The notes under the pieces: model-generated | Seen by the model: the letters and a program-made list of their open reading frames with translations, nothing else | What the model was told of the DNA's origin: nothing | Database searches by the model: none | Shown here: piece by piece, positions 10,221 through 22,319 of the stretch | How positions within the stretch are numbered: position 1 is the stretch's first letter | How the letters are laid out: each line of letters begins with the position of its first letter | NCBI GenBank assembly: GCA_000277445.1 | Contig: AJWJ01000051.1 | Coordinates: 1 to 64,000 of the forward strand | Direction: 5' to 3' | DNA: 64,000 nt | DNA from: Polysphondylium violaceum | Lineage: Eukaryota; Evosea; Eumycetozoa; Dictyosteliales; Dictyosteliaceae | Made by a program: the position numbers and the translations under genes

Positions 10221-11237
10221 TTTTCAAGAATAATGAATAATACTATAATAGCGACATAAATCATTTTAATGAGCATGTGGTATTTATACTGGTTTCTTAA
10301 AATCATTTTGCCTCCAATTTAGCAAAGAGGTATACTAAAACTTTGACAATTTTGAGAGTTTAGTGCTATTTTTATCTTTTTACTTTTACACCCAGATTAT
10401 TCACACTTTTGCACCAGCCAATTACATACATTTACCCACATTTATTCACACACAAACAGTGTTGATTTAGGAGGGATGTTGTTTTTTTTCGTTCCTATTG
10501 TTTTTATAAAAATGTATGACCCTATTACTAGGGGAAGGGAGTGGTGGGTATCTGCTAATCAATTGCATGAATTGCCCTTATAAGATGGAAGCTTCTGTTT
10601 TAGGAAATGATGATTGATATATAAATCATCATCATCATCATCGTTTTCATCAATAACACAAACACCCAACACAACAAAATCACAGAACAAATAAAATACC
10701 CAAACTCTTTAATAAATTGATCTGCACGGTTATCTCTCGCTTTTTCTATCCATTTTGCTATTAATTTTTTTGTTTATTTTAATTGGTTTGTGCAATGGGA
10801 TGCAAATGTTTATAAAAGGAAGTATGAGATGAGTTGGGGGTATTTGATAAAAATAGAACTCACTGTAATAAATTTCTTTTTAGTATATATCTACGATTAT
10901 GTGTCGATTAAACAAAAATTTAAAAGGGTTGATTTTTTTTTCTTTAATAAATTTAAAATTATTATTTTTAAATGTATGAAGCACCATCACAATCACCTTT
11001 AAAGTGTACCAAATGGCTTTATCAATCATCAAAGTTTTTATCTGATTGTAAACATATTGTTAGCATTATTTTGTACAATTTGGCTCAAATTCACTTATAC
11101 GAGTTAAAGATCCTAAAAAGGATAGATACGATGAAATTGAATTTGATATCTCAATTCTAAAAGTAGAAAATTTAATATAAAATAATAAAGCCAAAGTGTA
11201 AATTAAATTAAAACTATCTATATAATAATATTACTTT
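10221..11237. other. intergenic, AT-rich
   Basis: About 1 kb. It includes the promoter of member A, an ATC microsatellite at about 10624-10642 and long A/T runs. Small open frames at 10790-11160 are low-complexity and lack start context, so they are not called. No RNA gene recognised. Confidence 0.55.
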
Positions 11238-14200
11238 TTATTTTTTTTTTTGCTCTTCTTTTAATTTCTCTTGTTCGAGTTTAGCTCTTCTAACTGGAAC
11301 GAGAGCAATATATTTTTGGAGTTTAAGAGTTTGTTTTTCAGTGAGAACAGATTGACTGGCTGGATTTAATTGGAAAAATTGTTGTAAACTTGAAATCATC
11401 AATTCAAAGCCATCGACTTCATCGATTGGTGTTTCAAATTCTGGAATTTCGTCATCGATAAAAAGCTCATCATCGCCCAAATCATCATCGCCTTCAAATT
11501 CAAATTCGTCTTCTTCGCCTTCGGCAAGTTTAAAATCACCGTTACCTTCTTCATAGTATTTGTTGACACCTTCGAGTTCGTCTAAAAACACTTCATCATC
11601 TTCGGTGGATGGGCAATCTTCGTTATCGGCAACAGTGTCAAACTCGATATCGTTGTCATAGTCGATATAATCGGTATCAAATCCCATTCCATCGTCTTGG
11701 TCCTCTTCAGTTTCATCTTCGTCTTCTTTGATTTTACCAGACTTGATGTCTTCCTCTCTTTGTCTCTCCATCTTGTCCAAATCTTTTTCGATGCTGAGCA
11801 TGTCTTTGGTGAAATGCATCATCATCGAGATGATAACGTTGGCGCCGTGTTTGGCAAAGGCTGGGGTTGGGTTCATTGTTAAAATAGAGCTAAAGGCGAT
11901 AACACAAATCTTTTTATCATAGAAACGTTGGAAATCTTTGGTTTTCTTGAACCACAATTCAAAGACTGGTTGGATGAGGTTGTTGGCTTCCATGTAACCG
12001 ATGGCGATGGTTGGGTTATAAAAAATACAGTTGGCAACGAGCTCAATGAGATAGATGGCAAATTCTCTGCTCATGTTATTTTCTTTGGAGGTGTTGAGAA
12101 GACGTTTGATGGCACTTTCCATAAGGGTTGAAATGATTGAATCGATTCTACCCTTGGCTCTTTGGATGAGGGATTCAATAATTTTACAAGCATCGGCAGA
12201 GTCGGCGGCCTCTTGGTTAATGTCGTCAACCATTTTCTTGTACATTAATACGAGGGCATTGACATATTGAGGATTTGAAAGAAGGAATTCGGTGCCATAG
12301 CTGATATAGTTGTCTAATGGGTTGACAAATGCAGAGATTAAATCGCAGCCACACTCGTCAAATACGGCCATAATTTGTGGGAAAAGACTCCAAATCAAAG
12401 GAGAGATGGTCTTTGGATAAAAGGTCATAAAGCTGAGAATACGTAAGCCGTCTTCAATATACATGAGATGGTCTGGGGTGAGGATCTTTTGTAAAAGAGG
12501 GACGAGGACTGGTTCGAGTTGAATGAAAATATCTGGAATACCTTTGAGGGCTCTGAGGAGAGCAGTGTAGACCATAAGGCACTCTTGAGAGGCCATAGAG
12601 CTGTTGGTATCGTCTTTTTCCAATTCGAGTAATCTAAAGAATTGTTCGCTCAATTTGGATGCCAAGGTGACAGCATATGGAGCAATATCGGTTTTGAATC
12701 TGTTTACAATGGATTCAAGAGAGATAATGAGATCTTCAGATTCAACTTCACCCAAGAGAGTAAAGATTTTCTCTAAAAGTTGTGGAAGAACTGGTCTGAG
12801 GTCATCAGTACCTTGTTTGGCACGGACAAGGTTGCAAATAGACATACCAGCTTTGGCTCTAACTGGGAGATCTTTATCGGACATGAGACCGAGAATGATT
12901 CTGAGGGCGTTGGAGAAATTAGCGTTGTCTGAAAACTTGATGTTGTAAAACTCACTAAACACTTGACAGGCACGAGCTCTCAAGAAACCGTGTTGAGAGG
13001 TAAGCTCTGGGAAAACGTGTAATAAGAGCATTTGTTCGAGATTGTCACGATAGAATTTAATGCCTTTGAGATAGTTGCCGAGAATACCAATGATGATGAA
13101 AACACCTTCCTTTTCAGAGGCATTCTTTTGGTCAGCTGGGGCATTGTTGTATTTCATCAACAAAGAAATACAGAAAGCCATAACATTGTCCAAGTTTTCT
13201 CTGCCTCTCTTGCCAACGAGATCAATGGTAAAATTGACGCACTCTAAACGGGCACTGGTAAAATCTTTGAGACCAGTGTCAAATTGAGAACGGAGATATT
13301 CATTTGGATCGTCTTCCCAGAGTTCTTGATCCTTTTCAGTGAAACAGACAATTGGGAAGATGATTTCTTGGAAGAATTTATTTGCAATTGGCTTCATAAA
13401 GGCAAAGGTAACACCATAGTTAATAGAGTTTGTAAAGTACTCGATCAATTGTTGGAGATAACGTTCATAAAAGAATTGATACTTTTGGTGACGGGTAGAG
13501 AGAATGTCGAAAAAGATCTTCATGATCTCGGTGGAGTAGGTTGGCATAAAGATTTTGTTGAGTGCCAAGGTGGTCTCTGGATCACTTGATCTGACCTTAC
13601 CAGCCTTTCTCAAGAGACTGTTGAGGACACGAGCAGTGGTTTTCTTTAACAACCACCAATGGTTTCTTCTAAAGTCTGCTTCATCCATTACGTTTTCTTC
13701 TGGTGTGATTTCACGTTGAATGATACGAACAAATTGAGAGAGCCAAGCGTTGATGACGTCTGGTCTGACAATGTATTCTGGCATTTCAAATTTGGTAGTG
13801 TACAAGTAAATCTTTACAATCTTTTTTTGCATCATGGCACTCTCTGGAGTTTGGATGTTGCCAAGTGCTTGGATACATTGCAAAAGGAGTGGGAAAATTT
13901 GCTCAGTGATGGCATACAATGGCTTTCTTCTGTCCTTGTCCATAATATATTGGTATTTCTTGACGGCCAATTGAAGTGATGTAAGACCAGCAATAATGAC
14001 CTTGCTGTTTGAGTTTCCAAGGTACTCAACAGCTTTTGGTAAAAGAGTTGTCCAAGTGGCTGGGAATTCATCGTGTGCAATGATTTCAATGATACGTTCA
14101 ATTTGATTTTGAATGAGTTGATGAGAGTGTACCAAAAGTTCCATAGCATTTTCTCTAACAAATTCCTTGTCTTGTTGATTCATTTCTTGATCCTTTTCTG

Positions 14201-14524
14201 CAAACTTCCATGATTTGAATACCATGTTTTTCAAGAAAATAGCACCTGCTTGTCTAATTGGTAATTCAATTTCATTTGATGCTAAAATTTGAACCAATGT
14301 CTTTGCATAACCTGGGATTTTCTTTAACTAATATTTGATTACTATTAATATCCTATAATATATCTTCCTTTTATTATCTATATCTAAAAAATCTATAGAT
14401 ATATCTCAAAATGTATTTATATATCTACCTCTGTGAGTTGAGATTCTGCTAAAGTACGAACTTGATCGTTTGGATCCAATGTGCCTTTAAAGGCAGTGAT
14501 AGTGGCAACACCAAGATTATCCAT
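11238..14524 (-). CDS. importin-7/8-like nuclear transport receptor (1061 aa)
   Basis: Two exons: 14429-14524 and 11238-14327, with a 101-nt intron in phase 0. The joined N-terminus (MDNLGVATITAFKGTLDPND, later LPIRQAGAIFLKNM) is the importin-beta N-terminal domain that binds Ran-GTP, and the rest is HEAT-repeat superhelix. A highly acidic stretch at roughly residues 910-1000 (for example EDETEEDQDDG) is typical of importin-7/8 (RanBP7/8, yeast Nmd5/Sxm1). Length agrees with the family (about 1040). It carries ribosomal proteins, histones and other cargo into the nucleus through the pore. No unusual features. Confidence 0.93.
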
Positions 14525-14778
14525 TGTATTTAATTTGTTGTGTGTATCTACACAAAGACCTTGCTATTGGTATTGGTTCAAAGTAGAGAATAAAAAAAAA
14601 AAAAAAAAAGGTAGTGGTGTGTGCAGACCCTCATTCACATAAAAATCGTTCGTTTTGTAGAAAAAAAAATAAAATAAAAAAAGTAAAAAAAAAAACGATA
14701 ATCTTGAACATTGTCTCAAAAGTGGGTAAATGAATGAATGTATAATAATCGAAAGATATACTATCTATGATATGTGTA

Positions 14779-16110
14779 TTAAATGTCAAGCAAGGTACTG
14801 AATAAATCTTGATAGGTTTCTGCTCTTCTAATGCATTTAAAGGGGGTGGCAGATTGTTGATGGTAGACGTATTCGGCAGATCTGAGTTTACCGTTGTAGT
14901 TGAATCCCATGGAATGGCCGTGTGCGCCAGTGTCGTGGATGACGAGAATATCGCCACGAGAGATCTTGGGTAGCACACGGTCAATGGCAAATTTATCGTT
15001 GTTTTCGCAGAGAGATCCGACAATATCGTATTTTTGAGTTTGGCCGGGATCCTGGGGAGAGACGACAGTGATGTGGTGGTAGGAGCCATACATGCCTGGT
15101 CTCATGAGATTGGCCATACAGGCGTCGACACCAATGTATTCTTTGTATGTGGATTTTGAATGGAGGGCTTTAGTGACAAGCACGCCATAGGGGCCGGTGA
15201 TGACTCTGCCACACTCGGTGACGACCTTGAGTGGTTTGAGACCTTTGTTGATAATCATCTCTGTGTAGGCCTTGTGAATGAGTGATGTGAGTCTGTCATA
15301 ATCGATACGGTTTTGGCCTGGTCTATAAGGAATTCCTACACCTCCACCCAAATTGACCATTTCAAACTCGATTCCGAGTTGGTCACTCAATTGAGCGACA
15401 GTTGAAAACAACAACTTGGCAGTCTCTTCAAAATAATGTACATCCAATTCATTCGAGGCCACCATACAATGAAGACCAAATCTCTTTACGCCATATTCTT
15501 TGGCTTTGGCATAGGCCAATGGGAGATCATTGCCAGTGAGACCAAATTTAGCTTCTTGTGGCTCACCAATAATGGCATTACCCTTTTTTAGAGGACCTGG
15601 ATTATATCTAAAACTAATCAAATCTGGCATCTTACCACCCAATGATTCTCTAAGATAATCAATTTGAGTGATATCATCTAAATTGATTACTGCGCCCAAT
15701 TCATAGGCTTTTATATATTCCTCTGCTGGTGTATTATTACTAGTAAACATGATTTCATTATTTTTAAATCCAACTGTAGTAGATAAACGTTAATATTGAT
15801 TCAAATCATCTATATGGATTTAATCATTACCTTTCTCAGACAATAGCAACTCTGCCATTGAAGAGCAATCAACACCCATACCACAATCTTTTAACAATTT
15901 CATGAGATATGGATTTGGGGCGGCCTTGACAGCATAGTAATTTGTATAATCTGAAAAATGTTTACGAAAGCTATTCAACATTGATTGAGCGTTGGATTGA
16001 ATCAAATCACCATGATACATATGAAAAGGTGTTGGATATTTATCAACTGCCTCTTTGATTTGTTGTTCTGTAAATATCATTTCCTTTTCAACAATAATGG
16101 TTGGTTCCAT
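14779..16110 (-). CDS. fold-III PLP decarboxylase, diaminopimelate decarboxylase-like (424 aa)
   Basis: Two exons: 15831-16110 and 14779-15773 (57-nt intron, phase 1). It belongs to the Orn/DAP/Arg decarboxylase family 2 (alanine-racemase-like barrel plus beta domain). Visible landmarks are YYAVKA with the likely PLP lysine K62, the phosphate-binding NLGGGVGI (about 234-241), C349 in GSLCENND, and the C-terminal HDTGAHGHSMGFNYN block that resembles bacterial LysA. Two spots deviate: HCMVASN where HxHIGS is usual, and TECGR where EPGR is usual. It probably decarboxylates a basic amino acid, but the altered motifs make the substrate uncertain. Cytosolic by lack of signals. Confidence 0.82.
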
Positions 16111-16480
16111 TTTTATATATATAATCGGTATTATGTTATTACACTCTAATTTATATTGGACAAATCTTCATCATATCATATCTCATTGCACGCAACGAAA
16201 AATTTAAAAAAAAAACGTTTTTTTTTTTTTTTTTGATCATTTTTTTAAACTTTTTCAAATTTCCCAAGATTTCTTGATAAAAGGCCACATCACGCAGAGA
16301 AAAACAAGATATAAATAGAAGGATGATAAAAGCAATAAGAATCAATTAATAAATAAATTTATATAAGAGAAAGTACAAAATAAAATTTTATTTGGCTATA
16401 TTATAGCAGGAGGACTACTACTTCTACTATTGATACATGACAAAATTTGAGAGAGGGAAATTGTTTGTATGTGAGTTAAT

Positions 16481-17063
16481 TTAGTTGTTTCTGTCTTCAC
16501 ACCATTCATTTTCTTTTCTGATTTGTTCTTCTTCTTCTGGGGTGAAATCTTGGGTGAGGTTGAAAGTGTGTTTAATTTCTTCTGGGGTTTTGCCTCTGAT
16601 GAGGTTGGCAATTTGTTTACAGGTGAGATCTAATAATGGTTTGATATCTAAAAAGTTAGCAGCCAAGGTCAATTGGAATAAAGTTTCGTGTTCAACTTTG
16701 ATGAATTTATCGTCGAAAGATTCTTCGTTTTCTTCAGCCTTAACGGTGGTGTTGGTTGGGTTTTCGTGGTGGTGTTTGCAGTATTCAATGATCTTTTCCA
16801 AAATTTCAGCATTGACGTTGTTAAGTGGAATTTCAGCATCAGATTCATCCAAATTGGCTATGGAGAAGAACACACACAGAAAGGTAAAAAAAAAATAAAT
16901 AAAATATATTATTAATATCTTTATTATTTTTATTATTACTATGATTTAAAAATCAATTGTACTTACCATCGAGCATACCCTTGATGGTGAGGGACATGCA
17001 AGCGATTTCCTTTTCTACTTCAAAGATCTTTTCATCAGAGGATTGTAATTTAACTTTAACCAT
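16481..17063 (-). CDS. Skp1, SCF ubiquitin ligase adaptor (157 aa)
   Basis: Two exons: 16967-17063 and 16481-16857 (109-nt intron, phase 1). The protein starts [20 protein letters not shown] and has the BTB/POZ-like fold. It ends with the F-box-binding helices ([17 protein letters not shown]). Skp1 links F-box proteins to cullin-1. In Dictyostelium a proline in this last helix region (here about P139) is hydroxylated by an oxygen-sensing prolyl hydroxylase and then glycosylated; the site is kept here. The family length of about 160 fits. It may serve the F-box-like proteins at 3.8-9.8 kb (inference). Confidence 0.95.
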
Positions 17064-17614
17064 TTTGTATGTATATGTATAGAGAGAGTGAGTATGAATA
17101 GAAATTAAAAAATGAGTTTGATTTTTTTTTTTTATTGAAGCCTCAATAAAAAAGAGACACAAAAAAAATCAAAAAAAAAAAAAATTGTGAAAAATTTGGT
17201 GGAAAAAAGTTGAAAAAGGAAGAAAAAAGTTAGTGGGGAAATATCTCAAATAGCAAAGAGGGGGCTCAAAAAAAAAAAATCAGGACATTTTGTCGTCAAC
17301 ATACATACATCATCACCTCTGAACTGGGGTGAGATAGTTTGAAGAAAAAAAAACTTAAAATTGAAAAAATTGGGTGGTTGGACTAAGCCCGAAAGCCGTA
17401 GGAGAAATCTTTCATATTACTCATCGACCCAAATAGTGATGTGACGTGTTGTTGTGTTAGATAAATGTCACATGTGAGGAACTAATTTATTATCAATGTC
17501 TGATCTATGTCCCAGATGATTCAAATCTTAATGGTAAGAGATATTTGGTATTTAAGTTGTATCTGATTTACAACTCTGATTACTTTTAGGAATATTGTAA
17601 TGATTTATTTATTA
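17064..17614. other. intergenic, Skp1 upstream region
   Basis: Holds poly-T/poly-A blocks at 17120-17132, 17162-17186 and 17268-17278, which are the likely Skp1 promoter. A short less AT-rich stretch (about 17385-17410, with gcccgaaagccg) could be a small RNA, but I see no family signature. No protein gene. Confidence 0.5.
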
Positions 17615-17699
17615 TCATGATCTTTCTTTGATTGATTTAATTAGCGAAAGCGTATTATTGTTGGCAAAAGTAAATATTTTCTTGGTTTCTTGATCGTGG

Positions 17700-17731
<32 letters not shown>

Positions 17732-20700
17732 GCTACCATCTTCCAAATCAGTTTCAAATTGGATTGTGTTGCTATCACTGCCACCACTATTAAAGATAAA
17801 TTCGATGATATTTGTAAATTGTCTTTTTTGTACAACTCTTTTAATGCCAGTAGAGAGTGAGTGTCTACTGTCTACTTTAACATATCCTACACATTTAGGA
17901 TGTTCTATTAATGAGATAAACTCTGTTTTTGAAATGATTATATATCTATTGTTGTTATTATTATTATTATTATTGTTATTACTATTATCACTATTTGGAT
18001 AAGAAGGGATTTCTTTACATTCAAAGATTAAGTTTGAACCATCTAACCAATCATCAATACCTTTGTAATCTTTTAATTCTTTTTCCATTTCCTCTTCAGC
18101 TTTTTTAATCTTTTCTTGATCATAAACAGGATCAAGTCCCATATTTAAAGTGAAATCATATTCACTGACTTCATTTTGATAGTAATAATATTTCTTTGCC
18201 TCTTCAAAGATTTCATAATCCTCTGAATCAATAAATGGATTTAAATTTGGTAAATAAAATGATGTCTTTGATCTAAATCCTACTCCTGGAAACTTATTTT
18301 CATTATTGCTATCATTATACTGACTAACATTGTTATTATTATCATTATTATTATTATTATTATTATTAGCATTGTTATTATTACTATTATTGACATTGAG
18401 ATTACTACTGCTAGTATTTAAATTTCTATGAGATGAAGATAGCAAAAATTCTCTTGATCTATTTAAAAAGCTCATACTACTGTTGTTATTGTTACTATTG
18501 TTATTATTGTTATTGTTGTTATTGTTAGGATCTATGTTTATTTGACCATTTGAACTATTATTATTATTATTACTACTATTACTACTATTACTATTATTAT
18601 TACTATTATAACTATTATTAGTATTGTTATTATTATTGTTATTATTGTTATTAAAGGTATTTAAATTATTGTTACTAGAGTTGAGGTTATTTGAGCTTGT
18701 TGATGCTGATGAAGTTGTATTGCTGTCATTATTTAAAGAATCATTGGTTTCATAGAGTGAATTTTTATCTCTAATCTTTAATCTATCTCTGAAAAGACCA
18801 AAGGCAGTTTTAATTGGTGTATCACCATTGCCAGTGGTGTTATCAGTTGCAGGAGCAGTAGTGGTGGTGGCAGTGGCAGTATTCAAACCATCATCTCTTC
18901 TTCTACCAAAGTTCTTTAATTTATCAAACCATTTCTCTTTTGTAATTGGTGCCGAAGTGGTCGTAGGTGATGCCGGCTGTGAAATGGGCGGTGTATTTAC
19001 ATTTAAAGCTTTGGGATTGCACACTGGACATCCTTCTTGCGAGTGGACTGCTAGATCCAGCTTTTTGGATAGAAAGATATCATGTATTTCTACAGAGATG
19101 GTGGTTAGTATTGGGTATCATATGAGATGTCTGGATATAAACCAACTACATACTTTTGTATCCGGAGGGCACTTTGCTTACATATGGATAGCCCTCTTTC
19201 AGGAATCTTAGAATGTTCATATTCATATCACCGTTGTCGTTTGTATCGGCATCGTCTGTTTTGGCAGTGGGACTATTGTTGAATTGCAACCAATTATCAT
19301 AAAAGGTAAAATGAGTGACACCCTTCATGTCTCTAAATGAATGGGACACTCTTTCAAACTCCTCTGGTTGGCTGACCAACAATGATGGTGGCAAGTGAAA
19401 TGATTCATGAAATTTACCAGATTTAAAGTGTTTATAAGGTCGACAATCAAACACAAACAATGGAAACTCATGTAGTTGATCATCTTGTATATAGTATGAA
19501 AACTTGTCTCTAACTTTCTATATATCACAACACTGTATTAGTTATATGATGTATAGTATACTATCTATGGGGGTAATAGTGATGCTAGTAATACATACAG
19601 GATCTTTTCCAAAATTTGAATTTAAAATCAACTCTTCGACATCTAAACCCATGCAAGCGGCATACTTGTATTCGAGATAGATTAAATTGATTGAATCAAG
19701 TTTGGGTGAGTTTGGGTCTTTACAATGTGTATAGAATTTATTCCAATTTCTAATGAATGAAATTGGTGTTGCCGATCTAAGATACTCTGCATTTTTAATG
19801 AGTCCTGGCAATTTGAGTGAATTGGATATACTGTTCACAATGGTTTTCTCTTCTAACACTTGATTCAATTCAATATTTGATCCTGTTGTTGCTGCTAATG
19901 ATAGAATATGTTCTCTAATAGTATATAGATATGCTGGTGTTAATATATAATAATAACAACAATATCGCCAACTCAAACAATAACAATGACATACTTTTTA
20001 GAAATCAACAGGGCCAATGCAAAAAATAAATAAAAGTCTTGGTGAGGATGGATCAATAGAGTGTCCCAGAGTTGAATGAGGAATTTGATATCTATGCATC
20101 CACTAAACATATGGTTCACCCATTCATAGAAATACGATGTTGAATACACTCTTCTTTGAGTTAAAAAGTTGGCCAATGTAGGGTCATGATAGAGTAGTAG
20201 GATTCTAAACATTTCACTTTCACATCTAATAATAGTAATCGTAGTAATTGTTGGTATTAATACAATGAATGTACATACGATTGTAATGAATGCATGCATA
20301 CAATAAAATTGGATCAGATATTGATTTTGGGTGTATACCGCTATTGGACAAACTGTCGATTACTTTAAGACCGAGATCCATCCATTCTTGCTCAGTGTGT
20401 TGGACACTGTGTTCTGATTTCTCTTCTACAATGGACAACACAACAAATGGTATCACCAATTTAACCAAATCCAAACTATACTCTCTTTTTGTTTGTTTCA
20501 TAAAGAACAATACAAAGTTTTCTAATCTCTGACCAACATCCTCTGCACCCAATTTAAAAGTTTGATATCGTGGATCCAATGGTTGTTGTTCCTGTTGTTG
20601 CTGATTTAAAAGATTCATAAATCCTATACGTGTCTCTAATGAGTCCTTTGCTTCAAATGACTTTATTTGACTATGCAAATTGTAATCTTGAGCCAATTGA

Positions 20701-21060
20701 TAACAGTCTGATTTAATAGTAACCATTACCTCTTTATCTAAATTCAAGTCCTGTGTATTTTCATTCTTGACGGGAGTAATAGGATTTAAACTAAATGTAT
20801 CACATTGTACTAAATGCTATACACAAACAAACAGATATGTTTATTAATATTTGACAAACACGCATAAACACATGTGATATAATATTTACTTTCCAAATAG
20901 TATATCTGAGATGATTTGGCACCGCATTGACCTCATAGAGATCCCTAATCTTTTTCTTTGAGCTTATCCAATCGTCATAGGAATAGTCGTCTAGATTTGA
21001 TTTCTCGACCAATGATTTCACAATAGATTCATCCAACTGATGATCTTTAGTCTCCATCAT
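17615..21060 (-). CDS. TBC1D23-type TBC/rhodanese protein (1023 aa, six exons)
   Basis: Exons: 20890-21060, 20302-20816, 19995-20225, 19599-19914, 19154-19517, 17615-19089; all joins keep frame. Order of parts: a TBC domain (about residues 40-300; inactive-GAP type in TBC1D23), a rhodanese-like domain (about 420-530, FVFDCRPYKHFKSGKFHESF), a CxxC pair (CPVC), then a long Asn-rich linker. The C-terminal PH-like domain holds GYVKVDSRHSLSTGIKRVV. TBC1D23 bridges golgin-coated endosome-derived vesicles to the trans-Golgi through the FAM21/WASH complex. The Asn runs come from AAT/AAC repeats at about 18330-18660. Exon joins were judged by eye and may shift by a codon. Confidence 0.85.
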
Positions 21061-21635
21061 GATTGTTGTTTACTACTATTATTGTTATTATTATTATAAC
21101 GATATGTTTGCTTAATATTTATTAAATATATTCATACAAAAATAATATCAAAATTTAAAATTTCAGTGTGAGTGTGTGTGAGATATAGTGTAGAATGAAA
21201 CGAAATAAACACGCATTATACATACACACACTCTTTTACCCCCACAATGAAAAATGGATTTCTGAAATTATGATAAAATTTTTTTGTGTTGATTTTTTTT
21301 CAATTTTTCAATTTTTTCCAAGCTCAAACTTTTTTTAGATATGTGTTGTTTTTTTTTTAGAATAGAATTAGATATGTGTATGGAGTTTCACCACTGATAA
21401 GTGTTAATAGACTCATATTCTTGACATGTTGATACTAATTTATTAGATTTAAATTTGTTTCAACACATTTAAAAATATGTCACATTGACTTTATTTTGGT
21501 ATAAAACATCCGACAAAAGATCCAATTTGGGTCCCATATACATCTCAACTAGAGAGAAACAAAAGAAACATTGATGCTTAAAATAAGGATATTCTTATTT
21601 AAAATATTGTTGTATTAATATTAATATTTAAATTA
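21061..21635. other. intergenic
   Basis: Spacer between two minus-strand genes, with A/T tracts at about 21280-21360. It holds the promoter of the TBC protein and the 3' flank of nothing else recognisable. Confidence 0.55.
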
Positions 21636-22319
21636 TTAGTTTGTTTTTTTATTTGGAGTAGAGGCGGTGGATGGTTTCTTTGAACCGCCAGAGATGAATC
21701 TCTTTCTTTGACCCAACATATAAGTGTACAAGTATGGAAGACCGACAGCGTAGAAAACAAAGGAAAAGATGAGGGCATAGTAAAAGTTGAAGGCAAAGTT
21801 GATAGAGTTTGGAAGGGAGAGTGAGAAAAGACCAGTTTCCTTGACAAATGGAAGGGAGGTGTAGATGGTACCAGTTTCACCAGCAACACCAGATGGATAG
21901 AGAATGATAAAGGTGGTGTATCTCAACCAGCCGATAAAATATGGACAGGCGTTCAAAAGAGAGAGACCGTAGAAAGAGTATCTAATGACTTCGGTAATAG
22001 ACCAAGCCATCAACATGAGTGACAAAAAGAAGTGGTTTTGAGTGGCTGGAACGTGGTAGGCCAAAAACACACAGGCGACACGTGAAAACACTTGGATAAA
22101 GGTGGTGACCCATGGAGTCTTGACAAGACCAACCATAGAATGGATGATTTCAAGTACTGCTGCACCTTGGAATAAAATAACGTATTGACCGAGTTTATCC
22201 CAAACACCTACTGGGGATTTTTCAGTGATAAGATGTAATGATAACAAGTAGAGAATGTATGACCATCCAATACATTGAACAAAATTATAAAAAACTAAAT
22301 AAAGTGTTGAAATCTTCAT
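21636..22319 (-). CDS. very-long-chain 3-hydroxyacyl-CoA dehydratase (HACD/PHS1, 227 aa)
   Basis: Single-exon gene, ATG at 22319. It is a multi-pass membrane protein of the PTPLA/PHS1 family, which performs the third step of very-long-chain fatty acid elongation in the ER (dehydration of 3-hydroxyacyl-CoA). Catalytic candidates Y141 and E148 (LYPSGVAGE) have the seven-residue spacing of the Tyr/Glu pair in yeast Phs1 and human HACDs. Supporting motifs are WSITEVIRYSFY and LRYTTFI. The basic C-terminus (KRFISGGSKKP) faces the cytosol in this family and could carry ER-retention information. Usual length for the family. Confidence 0.95.
   Translation of the reverse strand: MKISTLYLVFYNFVQCIGWSYILYLLSLHLITEKSPVGVWDKLGQYVILFQGAAVLEIIHSMVGLVKTPWVTTFIQVFSRVACVFLAYHVPATQNHFFLSLMLMAWSITEVIRYSFYGLSLLNACPYFIGWLRYTTFIILYPSGVAGETGTIYTSLPFVKETGLFSLSLPNSINFAFNFYYALIFSFVFYAVGLPYLYTYMLGQRKRFISGGSKKPSTASTPNKKTN

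Noticed and set aside
10790-11160. Plus-strand open frames of 60-70 codons
   Set aside because: AT-rich noise without conserved start, domain or splice pattern.
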